DNA of 64,000 bases from Acidobacteriota bacterium. GTDB taxonomy: Bacteria; Acidobacteriota; Thermoanaerobaculia; Multivoradales; J023. The stretch spans positions 300,899 through 364,898 of the forward strand of contig JAJCXR010000045.1 of the NCBI GenBank assembly GCA_029263315.1, in the 5' to 3' direction. Shown here in pieces: positions 8,540 through 16,852 of the stretch. The notes under the pieces are model-generated. The model saw only the letters and a list, made by a program, of their open reading frames with translations. It was not told the DNA's origin and made no database searches. Positions within the stretch are counted from its first letter, which is position 1. Every line of letters begins with the position of its first letter. The position numbers and the translations under genes were made by a program.

Positions 8540-9502
8540 ATGGCCAGCCGTACACCCTCCAAAGGCAACGTCGCCAAGCAAGTCCATCTCGACCCCCAGC
8601 TGACCCTCGACAGCGCCACCGGCGCCCTGGCTGCCTACGCCGATTTCGATCGCAAGCCGGTCATTCTGCCCAAGGGCTACACCTATAAGGGGAGGTTCAC
8701 CGGCTGGGACAGGATCTTCCACGTCACCGGCGAGAAGGAGCGCTTCGGCCTGGTATTGCAATCGTCCGCCGAGCCGTCCACCTATATGGTCGCCTTCCGC
8801 GGCACCGACTCGACCTTGGACGGCTACGAGGACCTCTGGGCGACCACCGTGCCCTTTGTGCCCTACCAGGACGATGGCCGGTTTCCCAACAACGCCGAGG
8901 TGGCCAGCGGTTTCGACAGCATCTACCGCGACATCGGCGACGCCATGACCCAACCCATGCAGGCGCAGGTCTTCGCCCTGCTCGATCAGCAAGACCCGAG
9001 CCCCAAGGTGGTGTTGATCTGCGGCCATAGCCTGGGGAGCTCCCTGGCCAATCTCTTTGCCCTCGACGCCGCCGTCAGCCGGCCGCAATGGACGGTGGTG
9101 AGCACCACCTTCGCCAGCCCGCGGACGGGCAAGGCGGTGTGGAAGAAGGTCTACAACACACAGTACAAACTTTTGGACACCACCTTCCGGATCGCCAACC
9201 ACTGGGACATCGTGCCCTACCTGCCGCCCCACACGGTGCTCGACTACGAGCATATCGGTCAGCAGTTCCTGGTCAGCTTCTACGTCAAGGACGCCATCAT
9301 TCCCCACTACCTGTCGCGCCACTCGATGCTCAACTACCAGACCGTCATCGGCCACGCGGTGGCCAACACACCCCAGGTTTGGGTCGGGGAGTTTCCCGAC
9401 GCCAAGAACCTCCGCTGGACGATGCGCAGCACCCAGCCGCCCAGCGTCGAGGGTGCCGAATGGAGCCGTCTACTCGGTAGCCACGAGCTGGCCAAGCGTT
9501 AG
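8540..9502 (+). CDS. Class 3 lipase family protein
   Basis: Predicted alpha/beta-hydrolase of the lipase class 3 (PF01764) group, 320 residues, acting on carboxylic ester bonds of an unknown lipid. Visible landmarks are YMVAFRGTDSTLDGYEDLWA (oxyanion region), the nucleophile elbow LICGHSLGSSLANL near residue 165, TTFASPRTGKAVW, and NHWDIVPYLPP supplying the acid residue. A His further on (possibly in SRHSMLNYQ) would complete the triad. There is no signal peptide or membrane segment, so a cytoplasmic or non-classically exported enzyme is likely. The frame is open upstream into coaD, but the ATG at 8540 follows AAGGAGAGA by 5-6 bases and fits the family. Confidence 0.88.
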   Translation: MASRTPSKGNVAKQVHLDPQLTLDSATGALAAYADFDRKPVILPKGYTYKGRFTGWDRIFHVTGEKERFGLVLQSSAEPSTYMVAFRGTDSTLDGYEDLWATTVPFVPYQDDGRFPNNAEVASGFDSIYRDIGDAMTQPMQAQVFALLDQQDPSPKVVLICGHSLGSSLANLFALDAAVSRPQWTVVSTTFASPRTGKAVWKKVYNTQYKLLDTTFRIANHWDIVPYLPPHTVLDYEHIGQQFLVSFYVKDAIIPHYLSRHSMLNYQTVIGHAVANTPQVWVGEFPDAKNLRWTMRSTQPPSVEGAEWSRLLGSHELAKR

Positions 9503-9730
9503 GGTGGCGGAGGATAATCATCGTCCGAGCTCGCGCCGGGGTGTGATCGTTGCCCCGCAGGCATTATTTTTGACTAGATAGCTCCGCCCTGCATTGTTTT
9601 CGCGAATCGGATCTAGGGAGTGTCCATCCCATTTTTTCCCGTTTTAGCGAAATCGGTGCCAGCGGTTGGCCCTCCGACGGCGACCAGGCTGCAGACCCTG
9701 ATCCGAGTTGAAGCGGACCTGAATGGATAG
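9503..9730. other. Intergenic region with part of a dispersed repeat
   Basis: No gene seen in these 228 bases. Around 9643-9665 it contains TTTAGCGAAATCGGTGCCAG followed by CGG, which also occurs in inverted orientation at about 38156-38178, and a GTGTCCATCC motif at 9620-9629 resembling GGTCCATCCG at 37972-37981. This suggests a degenerate copy of a dispersed non-coding element. Confidence 0.55.
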
Positions 9731-11767
9731 ATGATGGAAGCACATGGAGCTCTGATTCTCGACCTCGCCGTGGTGACGACGGTCGGGGCGGCCACCGCGC
9801 TCTTGGCGCGTCGCTTCGGCCAGCCCAGCATCCTTGGCTACCTCGTCGCCGGCCTCATCGTCGGCCCCTACATCCCGATCCCCGTGTTCGCCGACCCCAG
9901 CCGCATGGCCGCCCTCGCCGAGGTCGGCGTCGTGCTGGTGATGTTCGCCATTGGGCTCGAATTCCGCCTTCAGCGGCTCGTCGACATCCTGCCGGTCTCC
10001 GGGCTGACTGCGATCGTGCAAATCGCCGCGCTGGCATGGGCGGGGCACACCGTCGGCTCGGCTCTCGGATGGTCCTCGGCGGCGAGCATTTCTCTCGGCG
10101 CGACGATCGCCATCTCGAGCACCATGGTGGTGAGCGCTGTCTTTCGCACGCGGCCGGTGGATCCCGACATTCGTTCGCATGTCTTTGGTGTGCTGGTGGT
10201 CCAGGATGTGGTGGCGATCGTACTGATCGCGGTCGTCACAACGCTCGCCGCAGGCGAAAATCTGGGCGTGCAGTCGGTGGGGCGGCTGGTGGGCGAGCTG
10301 GCGGCGGTTATCGTCGGAATGCTGGTCGTCGGCCTCGTCGTGCTTCCCCCTCTGGTCCGCTTGACCGTTCGACGGTTCGATTCCGAGGTTCTTGTGGTGC
10401 TCATCGTCGGCGCCGCCTTCGGTTTTGCCACCGTTGCCAACCTGTTCGGCTTCTCTGTCGCGCTGGGCGGATTCATCGCCGGAATGGCGGTGGCGGAGTC
10501 CAGGCGGGCCGAACAGGTCGAAGAGGTGATCGAGCCGCTTCGCTCACTGTTCGCAGCGATCTTTTTTGTTTCGATCGGCATGACCGTCGACCCACGCATG
10601 GCGTGGCAGAGCATGGGGCTCGCCTCTGTGCTCACCGCGGTCGTCATCGTCGGGCAGTTTCTCTCGATCACGACCACCAGCATGTTGACCGGCAGCTCGC
10701 TACGGCGTTCGGTGAGCTCCGGTTTGGCGCTCGGCCAGATCGGCGAGCTCTCCTTCATCCTGGCGACCATCGCCATCGGCGGTGGTGTTCTGCCGCCGGA
10801 AACCCTCCCCGCGCTGGTGACGGTTGCGACGATCACGGCCTTCACCACACCACTTCTATTGGGTCGCGCGCAGTGGATGATCGATACCCTCGACCGGCTG
10901 ACTCCAGACCGAGTGCAGCAAGTTTTTGCCGTCTACCTGTCATTCATCCGGCGTGGCCGTAGCGCCGGAGGGGAGCACCCACTGCGTCGCTCGGTGGTCG
11001 CCGTTTTGCTCGACTGGGCCGCCCTCCTGCTCATCATCGTCGCCCGCCAGGCGTTTCAGCGAACGATCGACGCTGATTACGCGGCCGCGCTGAACCTCGG
11101 CGCGGTGGTCATCGCTGCTCCCTTTGTCGTCGGTCTGGTCCGCAGTGGGCGCCGCATTGTCGCCGGAGCGCGGGGGCTCACTCGCGGTGACACGGGAGGA
11201 ACGCCGCAAACCAAGGCGGCCGAAGCGGTGGCGCTCCTCGCCGCGGTTCTATCGCTTGGCGTTCCGACCGTGGCGATGATGCAGCCTCTCGTCTCCGGCC
11301 CCTGGATCCAGGTTTTGTTGCTCGCGGCGCTTATCGTCGTATTCGTTGTCCTCGGCTTGCGATTCGGCAAGGTCCGGCCGGGATATACCTCCGAGGTCGC
11401 ACAGCTCGCGCTCAGACTTGCCGACCATGTCAATACCGACGCCGATGAGGAGGACCACGGGATCGAATGGGCACCGACCTCTGGGCCATTGAGTGGTCTC
11501 GACTATCAGTCGGTCCTCGTCGCATCGAGGGCGCCGGCGGATGGCGCCACACTTGCGGAGCTCAACCTGCGATGCCAGACCGGGGCGACCGTCGTGGCGA
11601 TCAGTCGAGGCGATACGACGATCCCGCTACCGACCGGGCACGAGCGTCTTCAGGCCGACGACTTGGTCGCGGTGTCGGGCTCGCAGGAGGCGCTCGAGCG
11701 GGCTCGCGCCGTCCTCGCAGGCAACGGAACCGGTATTTCGCCAGGGGCCATCGCAGCGCCGATGTAG
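9731..11767 (+). CDS. CPA2-family cation:proton antiporter with RCK_C domain
   Basis: Predicted inner-membrane monovalent cation/H+ exchanger (KefB/YbaL-like, Na_H_Exchanger domain). The first 390 residues contain about 12 hydrophobic segments with family motifs FGQPSILGYLVAGLIVGP, EVGVVLVMFAIGLEF, SSTMVVSAVF and SALGGFIAGM-like GGFIAGMAVAES. Another three or four membrane segments follow (about 430-560). The last 80 residues (GATLAELNLRCQTGATVVAISRG) form a TrkA C-terminal ligand-binding domain. The NAD-binding TrkA-N domain of KefB/KefC is missing, so gating by glutathione adducts is unlikely. Codon use looks more GTC/CTC-rich and poorer in TTG than in the neighbouring recN-coaD block, hinting at a different origin. 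The gene stands alone. Confidence 0.9.
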   Translation: MMEAHGALILDLAVVTTVGAATALLARRFGQPSILGYLVAGLIVGPYIPIPVFADPSRMAALAEVGVVLVMFAIGLEFRLQRLVDILPVSGLTAIVQIAALAWAGHTVGSALGWSSAASISLGATIAISSTMVVSAVFRTRPVDPDIRSHVFGVLVVQDVVAIVLIAVVTTLAAGENLGVQSVGRLVGELAAVIVGMLVVGLVVLPPLVRLTVRRFDSEVLVVLIVGAAFGFATVANLFGFSVALGGFIAGMAVAESRRAEQVEEVIEPLRSLFAAIFFVSIGMTVDPRMAWQSMGLASVLTAVVIVGQFLSITTTSMLTGSSLRRSVSSGLALGQIGELSFILATIAIGGGVLPPETLPALVTVATITAFTTPLLLGRAQWMIDTLDRLTPDRVQQVFAVYLSFIRRGRSAGGEHPLRRSVVAVLLDWAALLLIIVARQAFQRTIDADYAAALNLGAVVIAAPFVVGLVRSGRRIVAGARGLTRGDTGGTPQTKAAEAVALLAAVLSLGVPTVAMMQPLVSGPWIQVLLLAALIVVFVVLGLRFGKVRPGYTSEVAQLALRLADHVNTDADEEDHGIEWAPTSGPLSGLDYQSVLVASRAPADGATLAELNLRCQTGATVVAISRGDTTIPLPTGHERLQADDLVAVSGSQEALERARAVLAGNGTGISPGAIAAPM

Positions 11768-11875
11768 CCGCCGACGACCCTGGTGCAACCTCCACGGTCC
11801 AGTGAGCGATCGTGTCCTTGCGGCTTCGAAAGCTCTCGCCGAACGGGACGGGAACTAGCTATTTCCCACCAATTA

Positions 11876-12139
11876 TCAAGGCTCTCGATCGACATCGTCG
11901 GGTTTGTCGTCGGCATCGCGACAGAGCCCGAGGACGGCTTCCTCCAGGTCTTTCGAGGGCCCCGGATCCTGACGCAAGAGTCGTCGTGTAGCCGCTCTAA
12001 TCGAGACCAGCTGGGCCGCATAGCGGCGACAGTGTTGGCACATCAGGAGATGGAGACGGACTGTCAGCCGACGCCGCCAGGGCGCGTCGACAAGCCGGTC
12101 GCTGGCGATCACTTCGGTGACTTGGCGACAACTCATCAT
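11876..12139 (-). CDS. Zinc-finger anti-sigma factor (zf-HC2)
   Basis: Small (87 residues) putative anti-sigma factor. The zinc-binding motif HLLMCQHC (HxxxCxxC) lies near residue 33 with an upstream Cys in MMSCRQV. No membrane segment is visible, so it is a soluble zinc anti-sigma type. Its ATG overlaps the stop of the ECF sigma gene upstream (ATGA at 12136-12139), the usual arrangement for a sigma/anti-sigma pair. The frame is open further upstream, but the overlap start fits the domain. Binding of the sigma factor and redox or zinc responsiveness are inferred from family and position. Confidence 0.82.
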   Translation of the reverse strand: MMSCRQVTEVIASDRLVDAPWRRRLTVRLHLLMCQHCRRYAAQLVSIRAATRRLLRQDPGPSKDLEEAVLGLCRDADDKPDDVDREP

Positions 12140-12747
12140 GACGTGCTCCGGACTCCTTGGGCTTCGAGACATTCGCGCAGGCGGTTGCGCACGCGGTAGA
12201 GCATGACACCCAGGTTGGTGTGCGTCACCGCCAGGATCTCACAGATCTCGGCGGTCTCCAGCCCTTCGACCTCGCGCAGCACAAAAGCCATCCGCTGCGG
12301 CGAGGGTGCGCTTTCGAGGCAACCCTTGATCTGCTCAAGCACTTGCCGCCCGTGGAGCAGCGATTCGGTAGGCTCCGGCGGTCGGCTCCAGCTCCCCGCG
12401 GCGTTGAAGCGGCTCTCGACAACTTCGTCGATGGCGTCCATTCGCCGGTCACGGTCACCCGCCCGGCGGGTCTCCGCGATCTTGCGATAGAGGATGCCGA
12501 ACAACCAGGTCCGAACGTGGGACCTGCCCTCGAACCGCGGCGCGGTTTCGATGAAAGTGGTGAAGGTCGCCTGCACGACGTCTTCGGCCTGTTGGCTCGG
12601 CAGGCCGGCGCCGCGGGCGGCGCGAAAGACTTGGCGAAGATAGGCGCGGGCGACGTCCTGAAGGGCCCCCGGATCCCGCGCCCTGACGCGCGCTGGGAAC
12701 TCCGGATCGCTGAAGTCGGCCGGGCTGCTCTTGGGGTCAGTGCTCAC
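12136..12747 (-). CDS. ECF RNA polymerase sigma factor
   Basis: Extracytoplasmic-function sigma-70 factor, 203 residues. Region 2 (about 30-100) contains AEDVVQATFTTFIETAPRF and the -10 recognition helix RTWLFGILYRKI. Region 4 (about 140-195) contains FVLREVEGLETAEICEILAVTHTNLGVMLYRVRNRLRE. It begins with GTG one base after the stop of the LCAT-like lipoprotein gene and overlaps the anti-sigma gene by 4 bases, so the three genes form an operon. Targets are unknown; the adjacent YceI, AhpD and DoxX genes are reasonable candidates. Confidence 0.92.
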   Translation of the reverse strand: MSTDPKSSPADFSDPEFPARVRARDPGALQDVARAYLRQVFRAARGAGLPSQQAEDVVQATFTTFIETAPRFEGRSHVRTWLFGILYRKIAETRRAGDRDRRMDAIDEVVESRFNAAGSWSRPPEPTESLLHGRQVLEQIKGCLESAPSPQRMAFVLREVEGLETAEICEILAVTHTNLGVMLYRVRNRLRECLEAQGVRSTS

Positions 12748-12748
12748 C

Positions 12749-14329
12749 TCAGAGTGCGTCCGGCCCCGCCGACCAGGGCCCGGCTGGCTGCTCGAGCAGC
12801 AGATAGAGTAGGTTGTCGGTAAAAGCCGGGTCGCGGGTCATGCCCAGGTGATCGCTGAACAGGAAAGTGACCTGAGTCCAGTCGATCGGCGTCCGCAGCT
12901 TCGGTGTCCAAGTTTGCCCCAGGCGCTCGTCCATCAAAGCGCTCGACCGCAGCACAGTGCCATCGCCTGGGCCGTGGGCGGTCACGGTCAGCTTACCGGT
13001 CGCTCGGTCGACCGCCGCGACGGCGCCGGTCGGCGCCGCGTCGCCGGCCACTAGATAGAGCTTGAGCCCTTCGGGCCGTCGGGCTGGCCGATCGAGGGCG
13101 GCGTGCAGCTGCCGTGCTCGCCGCAGGTTCTTCACCTGGTGCTCGAGCGCGATCCGCCGCCGGTCGGCCGCGCTGGCGACGGCCGGCAGCAGGACCTGGA
13201 GCACGGGTTCCTGGTCCGGCGCGGCTAGGCCCCAGCCCAGGGTCTGCCACAGCTCTGGGTCCAGGAGGTCGAGGACCTGATCGGGAGCTCCGGCCTCCAC
13301 CAGGGCGCCGTGTCGCGCCCGCGGTAGCAACTGATAGAGCGACGGATAGGTGCCGAGCAGTGCCGGTGGGTAGGTGGGGGTGAAAGGCCCGAACTTTCTG
13401 CCGTCGACGAGGTACCGCAGGCCGTCGAGCGAGCCGGCATTGGGAGTGCCGATCAGGATCGCTCGCTCGACGTGGCTGCTGCCCTCCCAAGTGAGGGGCG
13501 GCAGGGATCCGTCCGCCGGCAGGTCGGCCGAGCCGTAGCGCAGCATGTAGCGCGACACCACCCCGCCGAGGGAGTGGGCCACGAGGTCGAACTTGAAGTT
13601 TGGGTCCGCACGGCCGAAGCGTCGACGCGATTGATCGAGGACGAAGGCCCGCTTTTCCAGAATGTACTCGTGAAGCAGCCTGGCGTTTTCGGCGACATCC
13701 CGCCGCCAGTCGTAGGGAAACTGGAAGCAAGTGAAGTGCTCGTCGCCATAGTCGACGTCGCCGTAGTCGACAGTGCCGTCGTGGTAGCCGCCGACGCCGA
13801 GGGTGGTGAGGATCTGTAGGTAGGCCTTGAGCTGGAAGGGCAGGCCGGCCAGCTTGATGCGCATCGATTCGAGTACGCCGTCGGCCACCACCCCGTCGCG
13901 CAGCTCGCTGAGCGTCGCCCCCTGGCGCATCGGCAGCGCCGCCAGCCGCGCACCGTGGGGCTTCGCGGGAGTGGCCGCCTGGGTACCGCCGAAGGCCCCC
14001 CAAACGACCTGCCCGGTGAGCGGATCGATCAACCGAGTGCCGAGTGCGCCGGGGATCAAGATGACCGGGTTGCGATGCTCGTCGTGGTGCCGGGCTGCGC
14101 GGTCGTAGAGGGCGCCGAGGTCGGGAGCCGGTCCTGAGCTGCGGCAGGCGACGAGGGCGAGCAGACCGACGATTGACAACAGGCCAAAAGCTACCACCAG
14201 GGGGCGTTGATCTCGTACTGGGGCTCTGATGGTTATCTCCTCGCTATCAGGGCGGCTATTCGAATCCGAGAAAGCTGCGCCGACTCGCAGGGGCATCGAG
14301 CCCAGCTTCGTCTCGATGCCACCGCGCAA
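12749..14329 (-). CDS. LCAT-like alpha/beta-hydrolase, predicted lipoprotein
   Basis: Predicted acyltransferase/phospholipase of the lecithin:cholesterol acyltransferase family (PF02450). Landmarks: NPVILIPGALGTRLID near residue 90, FPYDWRRD, the nucleophile elbow DLVAHSLGGVVSRYML, ILIGTPNAGS, GDGTVLRSSAL and a C-terminal DHLGMTRDPAF with the probable catalytic His. An N-terminal hydrophobic stretch ends in LLALVAC, a lipobox with Cys at residue 62 of the longest frame. That N-terminus is long for a lipoprotein, so the true start may be the ATG at 14296 or later. It is the first gene of the operon with the ECF sigma and anti-sigma genes, which ties envelope lipid metabolism to that sigma factor. 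Confidence 0.83.
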   Translation of the reverse strand: MRGGIETKLGSMPLRVGAAFSDSNSRPDSEEITIRAPVRDQRPLVVAFGLLSIVGLLALVACRSSGPAPDLGALYDRAARHHDEHRNPVILIPGALGTRLIDPLTGQVVWGAFGGTQAATPAKPHGARLAALPMRQGATLSELRDGVVADGVLESMRIKLAGLPFQLKAYLQILTTLGVGGYHDGTVDYGDVDYGDEHFTCFQFPYDWRRDVAENARLLHEYILEKRAFVLDQSRRRFGRADPNFKFDLVAHSLGGVVSRYMLRYGSADLPADGSLPPLTWEGSSHVERAILIGTPNAGSLDGLRYLVDGRKFGPFTPTYPPALLGTYPSLYQLLPRARHGALVEAGAPDQVLDLLDPELWQTLGWGLAAPDQEPVLQVLLPAVASAADRRRIALEHQVKNLRRARQLHAALDRPARRPEGLKLYLVAGDAAPTGAVAAVDRATGKLTVTAHGPGDGTVLRSSALMDERLGQTWTPKLRTPIDWTQVTFLFSDHLGMTRDPAFTDNLLYLLLEQPAGPWSAGPDAL

Positions 14330-14561
14330 GACGGCCGAGAAAACTCGTCCGCCTTGTGGCCATGCGCTGGCTGGATTCTATCAGGCCAGGAGGCGAGATA
14401 GATCTCCAGATCTCCGATCGCCAGAATCAGGGATTCTCCCACGGCCTGCGGAGTCATCGAGTGTAAGAACCGGGCGCCGTCGCGCACTCACCCTTCCAGA
14501 AGCGTCAAGAGATCAGCTCTTCCAGCGCCGAAAAGAAACACGAACTACAAGGACCGAAACC

Positions 14562-15164
14562 ATGAACCAACGCATCATCATCCTCGCAACAACCCTGCTC
14601 ATGATCGTCGCGCTGCCCGCTCTGGCCGCCGAGAAGACCTATCGCTTTGGTGTCAGCGACCAGCGGACCAACATCACTTTTCAGTCCGAAACCGATTTCG
14701 AAATCATCTTGGGCTCGACCCGGTCGCTCTTCGGAGAAGTCGTCGCCGACTTGAAGAACGAGCGCGCCGAGGTGGATCTTGAGGTACCGCTGGACTCGCT
14801 TCGCACCGGTATCGATCTGCGCGACAAGCACCTGCGCTCGGCGAAGTGGCTCGATGCCAAGCGGCATCCCAGCATCACCTTCGTTTCAAAGAAGGCGAGC
14901 CACCTTTCCGGCACCCAATGGAAGATCGAGGGGACGTTCACCTTGCATGGGGTGTCGAAGAACGTCGCCGTCATCGCCGACATCCGAGAGATCCCGGCAG
15001 CGTCGGCGAAGAAGGCCGGGCTGGAGGCGGGGGACTGGATGAGGGTCTCGGTGCCGTTCGAAGTCAAGCTGTCGGACTTTGGCGTTGAGATCCCGAAGAT
15101 GGTCAGCGCCAAAGTGAACGACGTCTGGCAGGTGAACGTCCAGGCATTTGCCACCACCGGATGA
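14562..15164 (+). CDS. YceI family periplasmic protein
   Basis: Exported lipid-binding lipocalin-like protein of 200 residues. Signal peptide at 1-22 (hydrophobic core LATTLLMIVALPALA, cleavage before AEKTY). The mature part shows the YceI core: a beta strand pattern, TDFEIILGSTRSLFGEV, DSLRTGIDLRDKHLRSAKWLDAKRHPSITFVS and GTFTLHGVSKNVAV. The family binds isoprenoid or fatty amide ligands and is often induced by base or oxidative stress. The frame is open far upstream to 14229, but the ATG at 14562 starts the signal peptide. It is divergent from the LCAT-like operon with a 230-base intergenic region where promoters for both could lie. Confidence 0.92.
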   Translation: MNQRIIILATTLLMIVALPALAAEKTYRFGVSDQRTNITFQSETDFEIILGSTRSLFGEVVADLKNERAEVDLEVPLDSLRTGIDLRDKHLRSAKWLDAKRHPSITFVSKKASHLSGTQWKIEGTFTLHGVSKNVAVIADIREIPAASAKKAGLEAGDWMRVSVPFEVKLSDFGVEIPKMVSAKVNDVWQVNVQAFATTG

Positions 15165-15267
15165 GCTGACCGGCATGAGACACGGCGTGCGGTCCGTGGA
15201 CACTCTCCACCCCGCGCCGTCTCTTTCGCTGCCTGACGACAACCCATCACGACTCGAGGAGACCACA

Positions 15268-15717
15268 TTGAAACCCCTTCGCTTTCGACTCCGTAAACTA
15301 GCTCTTGTGCTCGGCTTCGGCGGTACCGTCCTGGTGCTGCTGGCCGCCGGTGGGCTCGACCTCGCCCTCGGTGAGCGGGTGCTATTGATCGCGCCGCACG
15401 ATGCTGAGACCGTAGAGCTGAACCGCCTCCTCTATCAGCCCGCCGATCCCGTGGCCGAGATCTACGGCAACCCGTTGAGCTCGCAAACCCGTGTGATCCG
15501 CCTCTCGGCGAATGGCTTGATCCGGCCACCGGAAGAACCGGAGCTGCTCCTCATGCCAGTGGACAAGAGCCGCGGCGAAAACCCACTGCAGACCAAGACG
15601 GTCTGGTTTTTCGCACGGCATGCTGCGGTGGCTCTGACCTTGCTTGGATTCCTCGGCTTTGCTTTGCCCCGGCCCGCTGGCCGCCAACGCCTGCCCGGGC
15701 CGGTTTTCCGGCAGTGA
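15268..15717 (+). CDS. Small membrane protein of unknown function
   Basis: Not recognised. From a TTG at 15268, with CGAGGAGA 5 bases upstream, the product is 149 residues with one hydrophobic helix near the N-terminus (LALVLGFGGTVLVLLAAGGL) and a second near the C-terminus (AAVALTLLGFLGFALP). The segment of about 85 residues between them is hydrophilic and would lie outside or in the periplasm. It sits between yceI and the AhpD-like gene on the same strand, about 100 bases from each, and is probably co-expressed with them. Confidence 0.6.
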   Translation: MKPLRFRLRKLALVLGFGGTVLVLLAAGGLDLALGERVLLIAPHDAETVELNRLLYQPADPVAEIYGNPLSSQTRVIRLSANGLIRPPEEPELLLMPVDKSRGENPLQTKTVWFFARHAAVALTLLGFLGFALPRPAGRQRLPGPVFRQ

Positions 15718-15824
15718 CGCCGCTGCGGCAGGGCACTGCCCGAGGCAACATGCTCCGACTCACCCAAGCGCGGGAAGCACTCGCGCACCAACTGATCCAC
15801 TGAACAGAACCGAGGAAATCGACC

Positions 15825-16394
15825 ATGACCGACTACCCGATCCACACCGCTGAAACCGCCCCCAAAGCCGAAACCATTCTCCGTCGGGCCCAGAAGGCCA
15901 ACGGGTTTGTCCCCAATCTGTACGCCACCATGGCCGAGGCTCCGGCGCTTCTCGAGGGGTATGTCACCCTCTCGGCCACCTTCGACAAGAGCGACCTCTC
16001 GGCGACCGAGCGGCAGATCGTGTTGCTGGTCAACAGCCGTTTGAACGGTTGCAGCTACTGCATGGCGGCGCACACCATGATCGCCAAGATGCAGGGGGTG
16101 CCGGAGGATGTCGTCGAGGCGCTACGCAGCGGCACCGAGCTGAGCGACCCGAAGCTCGAAGCGCTGCGCAGCTTCGCCATCAAGATCAACGAGAGCCGCG
16201 GCTGGCCCGAGCAGAGCGACCTCGATGCGTTCTTCGCGGCTGGCTACGAGAAGCGCAACGTCCTGGAGGTCGTGCTCGGCACGGCGCTCAAGGTCATGTC
16301 AAACTACACCAACCACATCGCTTCGACGCCGGTCGACGCGGCGTTTGCGGAGGCCGAATGGGCGCCTTCAGATGCCGTAGGCGCCACCGACTAG
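15825..16394 (+). CDS. AhpD-like carboxymuconolactone decarboxylase family protein
   Basis: Predicted thiol peroxidase-type protein of the CMD/AhpD superfamily, 189 residues. The active-site pair is in NGCSYCMAAHTMIAKMQG (CxxC plus downstream His) near residue 75, followed by a helix-rich body with SRGWPEQSDLDAFFAAGYEKRNVLEVVLGTALKVMSNYTNHIA. Members reduce hydroperoxides or act in redox stress; CMD proteins are frequently controlled by ECF sigma factors. It is downstream of yceI and the small membrane protein and convergent with the DoxX-like gene. Confidence 0.9.
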   Translation: MTDYPIHTAETAPKAETILRRAQKANGFVPNLYATMAEAPALLEGYVTLSATFDKSDLSATERQIVLLVNSRLNGCSYCMAAHTMIAKMQGVPEDVVEALRSGTELSDPKLEALRSFAIKINESRGWPEQSDLDAFFAAGYEKRNVLEVVLGTALKVMSNYTNHIASTPVDAAFAEAEWAPSDAVGATD

Positions 16395-16468
16395 CGCCCC
16401 CTTTCCTCCGCCGGCTCTCGCCACCACGTTGGTTTTCAGAGAGCTGGCGAGGATCAATCGATGTTTGC

Positions 16469-16852
16469 TCACAGGGTGTCGCCGACCAGAGGTAGCTCCT
16501 TGCGACGGGAGATCAATACGTAGCCTGCGCACAAGAGCACCACCACCAAAATGCCGACGAGCCTGCCCCCATCATCGTTGACCACCAGGCCGATCTGAGT
16601 GACGTGGGCGATGATGGCGCCCAACATGACTCCGACCACGAGAAGCGAGCCCAAGGCAGCGAAGGGCGATAGGAGCAGCAAGGCCGCCACCAGCTCGATG
16701 GTGGCGATCACGTAGCGTCCAGTGGGTTCCATCTCGAGGCTCGCGAAGACCTCGACACTTGCGGGATCCCCGATGAATTTCATGACCGAGGCCATGAGCA
16801 AGAGGATCGCGGCAACACCCTGCGCCGTCCGGGTGAGCTTGGGATTTGTCAT
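16469..16852 (-). CDS. DoxX-like integral membrane protein
   Basis: Predicted four-helix membrane protein of the DoxX/DoxD-like group, 127 residues. The hydrophobic segments are about 10-27, 45-62, 65-87 and 95-112. FIGDPASVEVFASLEMEPTGRYVIATIELVAALLL is the recognisable part. DoxX proteins are linked to thiosulfate oxidation or to oxidative-stress membrane complexes. Its start codon overlaps the stop of the FMN glutamate-synthase-like gene (16849-16852), so both are probably expressed together. Confidence 0.78.
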   Translation of the reverse strand: MTNPKLTRTAQGVAAILLLMASVMKFIGDPASVEVFASLEMEPTGRYVIATIELVAALLLLSPFAALGSLLVVGVMLGAIIAHVTQIGLVVNDDGGRLVGILVVVLLCAGYVLISRRKELPLVGDTL

